Below, in pieces: positions 5,560-7,988 of a stretch of DNA of 7,988 nt. The DNA is from Nostoc sp. CHAB 5715 (GTDB lineage Bacteria; Cyanobacteriota; Cyanobacteriia; Cyanobacteriales; Nostocaceae). Every line of letters starts with the position of its first letter. Within the stretch, counting starts at the first letter, position 1. Below the pieces are notes generated by a model, which was given only the letters and a program-made list of their open reading frames with translations, was not told where the DNA came from and made no database searches. Made by a program: the position numbers and the translations under genes. The stretch lies in NCBI RefSeq assembly GCF_020829685.1, contig NZ_JAIVFR010000267.1, forward strand, positions 1 through 7,988, written 5' to 3'.

Positions 5560-5963
5560 TTGGTAATCACCTCTTCTTGGGAATCGAAGACAATCAATTT
5601 TAAAGTATTATCTTCTAATAAAATTTTGCCAATTTCTTCTGTAAAAATTTTAATAAATACTGTGTCACGAATTGCTAAATAAAGAATTATTTTTGATTCA
5701 ATTCGTCGGAGAGCTTTTTCGTACAATATGTACTGACCAAGGGCATTTTTGAGGTCTTCTACTTCCGATACGCCGATAAAACTTTTTACTTCTACAGCAA
5801 TCTTCTTTCCCTGTTTTTCTGCGGCTAACAGTTTCTCGGCTGCTAAATCAATAAATATATCCTTCTTACCAATTTTTAGGCTAAGGGGGTCATCCGTAAT
5901 CTTCCACCCATCTTTGATGAGTGCATTTTTCACACAATCATGATAAATGTCTTTGGCTGGCAT
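5547..5963 (-). CDS. xisH: XisH family protein (fdxN element excision controlling factor), PD-(D/E)XK nuclease-like
   Basis: The 138 residues are full length for XisH. They open with the hallmark MPAKDIYHDCVKNALIKDGW and ITDDPLSL, continue with DIFIDLAAEKLLAAEKQGKK, then IAVEVKSFIGVSEVEDL, and finish near VFDSQEEVITKWIN. The pattern Asp39 (FIDL) and Glu58-Val-Lys60 after a beta-strand is the D...ExK arrangement of restriction-endonuclease-like folds, and Glu43 is also in place, so the acidic residues needed for metal binding look intact. Biochemical activity is not established to my knowledge. It begins at ATG 5963 without an obvious Shine-Dalgarno, 66 bp downstream of the thrS stop. It could be read from the thrS transcript or from its own start in that gap, where a hairpin stands. 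It forms a tight pair with xisI. Confidence 0.94.
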   Translation of the reverse strand: MPAKDIYHDCVKNALIKDGWKITDDPLSLKIGKKDIFIDLAAEKLLAAEKQGKKIAVEVKSFIGVSEVEDLKNALGQYILYEKALRRIESKIILYLAIRDTVFIKIFTEEIGKILLEDNTLKLIVFDSQEEVITKWIN

Positions 5964-5990
5964 TAATTCTGATTTTTCAGTTAATTTTTG

Positions 5991-6011
5991 AGGCTGGGCA
6001 TTACCCAGCCT
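5991..6011. repeat. Hairpin between thrS and xisH
   Basis: AGGCTGGG (5991-5998) and CCCAGCCT (6004-6011) pair perfectly around a 5-nt loop. It would form in the transcript between thrS and xisH. No T-run follows on the minus strand (the next bases are CAAAAATT), so it is not a standard intrinsic terminator; attenuation or mRNA-end protection is possible. Confidence 0.65.
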
Positions 6012-6029
6012 ACTGTTTGCTATTTGAAG

Positions 6030-7904
6030 TTAATCTGCGCTTGTGACATCGATCTGAAGGTTATCGAAGTTAGCGATCGCATCCTTCATCTTATCCACCA
6101 CCTCATCTACAGGGATAGCTCCCAAGTCCACAGAGGGGCGGGTACGGATACTTAAGGTGTTAGTTTCCACTTCCTTAGCTCCCACCACAGCCATCACGGG
6201 TATTTTTTCTTTCTCTGCATTGCGAATCTGTTTACCCAAGCGATCGCCACTGGTATCAACTTCTGCACGGATGCCCAACGCTTTCATTTTCGTCACCACA
6301 TCTTTAGCAAAGTCTAGCTGTGTATCACCTACTGGCAGTAATCTAGCTTGCACTGGCGCTAACCACAAAGGAAAATCGCCTGCATATTCTTCAATTAAGA
6401 TCCCAATCAGCCGTTCCAATGAACCAAAAGGCGCACGATGAATCATCACTGGGCGTTTGCGAACGCCATCTTCGGCGACGTATTCCAAATCAAAGCGTTC
6501 TGGCAAGTTGTAATCTACCTGTACAGTTCCTAATTGCCATTCCCGATCTAGGGCATCACTAAAGATAAAGTCGAGTTTGGGGCCATAAAATGCCGCTTCT
6601 CCAATACCTTCAAAGTGATCCATCCCCAAGGTTTCAACCGCACGGCGAATTGCACCTTCGGCTTTGTCCCAAACTTCATCGGAACCGATATACTTATCAC
6701 TAGCTGGATCGCGGAAACTGAGTCTAGCTTTAAAGTTCTTCAGTTGCAAACTATTGAACACCGACAAAATTAAATCCACCACACTGAGGAATTCACTATC
6801 TAGCTGTTCTGGGGTGACGAACAGGTGAGAATCATCCACAGTAAAACCGCGCACCCGTGTTAAACCGCCCAATTCCCCTGATTGTTCGTAGCGGTAAACA
6901 GTACCAAATTCCGCTAGTCGCATCGGTAGTTCTCGATAAGAGCGTAACTCACTCTTATATATTTGGATGTGGAAGGGGCAGTTCATCGGCTTCATGACGA
7001 AGCCCTGTTCCTGTGCAGCAGCTTCTTCATTATCTGCCATCAAAGGGAACATATCTTCTTTATATTTCTGCCAATGTCCAGAGGTTTTAAATAAGTCTAC
7101 TCTGGCAATGTGAGGCGTTACTACAGATAAATAACCCCGTTTTATCTGTTCTTGCTTGAGGAAGTCTTCTAAAGTACTCCGTAACAGAGTACCTTTGGGT
7201 GTCCACAAAGGTAAACCCGGCCCTACTAAATCAGAGAATAGAAATAATCCCAGTTCCTTACCCAGTTTCCGGTGATCTCGCCGTAGCGCTTCTTCTTTAC
7301 GTCGTTTATATTCAGCGAGTTGTTCTGGGCTTTCCCAGGCGGTGGCGTAGATGCGTTGTAATTGGGCTTTAGTTTCATCCCCACGCCAATAAGCACCAGC
7401 AACGCTTTCTAGTTCAATTGCTTTGGGGTTTAATTCACTGGTATTTTCTAGATGAGGCCCTGCACATAAATCCCACCATTCATTCCCCAGATGGTAAATC
7501 GTGATTGGTTCCTCTTTGATATCTGCCAGGATTTCTAGCTTGTAAGGTTCCTTAATTTCCTGAATCCGGCCTTGGGCTTCTTCACGGCTGACTTCTTCTC
7601 GAATAACCGCCAACTTGCGATTAATAATCTTCGCCATCTCTTTCTTGATGGCTTTGAGATCATTTTCGCTAAATGGTTCTGGATTATCGAAGTCGTAGTA
7701 AAAACCGTTTTCAATCCAAGGGCCGATTGTAACTTGCGCCTTGGGAAACAGCTTTTGTACTGCCATTGCCATAACATGGGAAGCAGTGTGGCGAATCTTC
7801 TTTAAGTTCTCCGATTCGCTGGTACGCGGTAAATAAATTTTTTCAACTTGTTCTGACTGTTCGGACTGATTTGATGAATTTGGCGACATTGGCTGCTGAA
7901 CCAT
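6030..7904 (-). CDS. thrS: Threonyl-tRNA synthetase, TGS-less cyanobacterial type
   Basis: This enzyme charges tRNA-Thr with threonine in the cytoplasm. Numbered from the ATG at 7904 (624 residues), the editing domain comes first, with HTASH (His39, His43) and LCAGPH (Cys147, His151), the pair of motifs that clears Ser-tRNA. The class II core follows: zinc ligands Cys309 (MNCPFH), His360 (DDSHLF) and His489 (MIHRAPFG), motif 2 around YRYEQSGELGGL (337-348), and motif 3 around GSLERLIG (494-501). The C-terminal anticodon-binding domain runs from about 515. The N-terminal TGS domain of E. coli ThrS is absent, replaced by a short Ser/Gln-rich leader, as I recall for other cyanobacteria. The frame can extend to a TTG at 7955, just inside a stop, but this adds an unsupported tail. 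The C-terminus DNLQIDVTSAD differs from the KFENF ending of the nearby duplicate, suggesting it was replaced when xisHI arrived. Confidence 0.95.
   Translation of the reverse strand: MVQQPMSPNSSNQSEQSEQVEKIYLPRTSESENLKKIRHTASHVMAMAVQKLFPKAQVTIGPWIENGFYYDFDNPEPFSENDLKAIKKEMAKIINRKLAVIREEVSREEAQGRIQEIKEPYKLEILADIKEEPITIYHLGNEWWDLCAGPHLENTSELNPKAIELESVAGAYWRGDETKAQLQRIYATAWESPEQLAEYKRRKEEALRRDHRKLGKELGLFLFSDLVGPGLPLWTPKGTLLRSTLEDFLKQEQIKRGYLSVVTPHIARVDLFKTSGHWQKYKEDMFPLMADNEEAAAQEQGFVMKPMNCPFHIQIYKSELRSYRELPMRLAEFGTVYRYEQSGELGGLTRVRGFTVDDSHLFVTPEQLDSEFLSVVDLILSVFNSLQLKNFKARLSFRDPASDKYIGSDEVWDKAEGAIRRAVETLGMDHFEGIGEAAFYGPKLDFIFSDALDREWQLGTVQVDYNLPERFDLEYVAEDGVRKRPVMIHRAPFGSLERLIGILIEEYAGDFPLWLAPVQARLLPVGDTQLDFAKDVVTKMKALGIRAEVDTSGDRLGKQIRNAEKEKIPVMAVVGAKEVETNTLSIRTRPSVDLGAIPVDEVVDKMKDAIANFDNLQIDVTSAD
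6064..6247 (-). repeat. thrS-internal copy of the 184-bp direct repeat flanking xisHI
   Basis: This is the partner of 4968-5196 in the same orientation. One end coincides with the HIP1 octamer at 6240-6247; near the other end lies the HIP1 octamer at 6073-6080. The distance between equivalent points upstream of the insertion is 1,051 bp. Homologous exchange between the two copies would delete xisHI and leave a single thrS. Confidence 0.88.
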
Positions 7905-7960
7905 TGGCGAAGTGATTACAAAAGGTGATTTATCTGAATCTGTAGGCTTATTCAACTATA

Positions 7961-7988
7961 ACGACTTTGATAATCCAGAACCATTTAG
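7961..7988 (+). pseudogene. thrS: Inverted fragment of thrS at the window edge
   Basis: The last 28 bp match, with a single mismatch, the reverse complement of thrS positions 7669-7696. They read DFDNPEPF in the plus direction, the same residues as in the intact gene on the minus strand. The homology begins abruptly at about 7961 and runs out of the window, so its full length is unknown. It may be a truncated second thrS facing away, or an inverted-repeat assembly artefact. Confidence 0.6.

Noticed and set aside
5991..6011. Terminator of thrS
   Set aside because: The stem is strong but lacks a T-run on the minus strand; the better terminator is at 4914-4943.
7905..7955. N-terminal extension of thrS from a TTG at 7955
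   Set aside because: The leader does not resemble ThrS, TTG is a rare start, and a stop plus the inverted thrS fragment lie immediately upstream.

Overview
The window most likely comes from a filamentous cyanobacterium of the Nostoc/Anabaena type (inference). The sequence shows seven copies of the HIP1 octamer GCGATCGC (at 988, 2402, 2927, 3425, 5189, 6073 and 6240), a xisH-xisI pair, a threonyl-tRNA synthetase without a TGS domain, and many short palindromic interspersed repeats in long AT-rich spacers.

Left part (1-2570). A small putative exported protein lies on the minus strand (61-324). A 700-bp spacer follows, whose right half is made of interspersed palindromes. Next comes a complete FecE/FhuC-type ABC ATPase on the plus strand (1047-1853), with no permease or binding-protein gene in view. 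The spacer behind it holds a relic of a Mop (molybdate-binding) domain reading on the minus strand.

Middle part (2570-4960). This is an accessory zone: an internally deleted IS1380-type transposase relic, a small exported protein built from about twelve octapeptides (3407-3913), a 392-bp nest of inverted repeats inside inverted repeats (4134-4525), and twelve exact-length 21-bp tandem repeats (4562-4813).

Right part (4914-7988). thrS on the minus strand is followed by xisH and xisI, which overlap by 13 bp. After xisI comes a second, 95% identical copy of the thrS 3' end, with its own stop codon and a good intrinsic terminator. The two copies are a 184-bp direct repeat starting at HIP1 octamers and enclosing xisHI. 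The outer copy also carries a 45-bp in-frame insertion that splits another HIP1 octamer exactly. My reading is that a xisHI-bearing segment arrived with, or created, a new thrS 3' end and displaced the old one together with its terminator. At the far right edge 28 bp of the thrS 5' region reappear inverted, so thrS material has been copied more than once here, or the edge is an assembly artefact.

The clearest candidate for something undescribed is the thrS-flanked xisHI cassette. Next are the nested repeat element and the 21-bp array that stays open on both strands.
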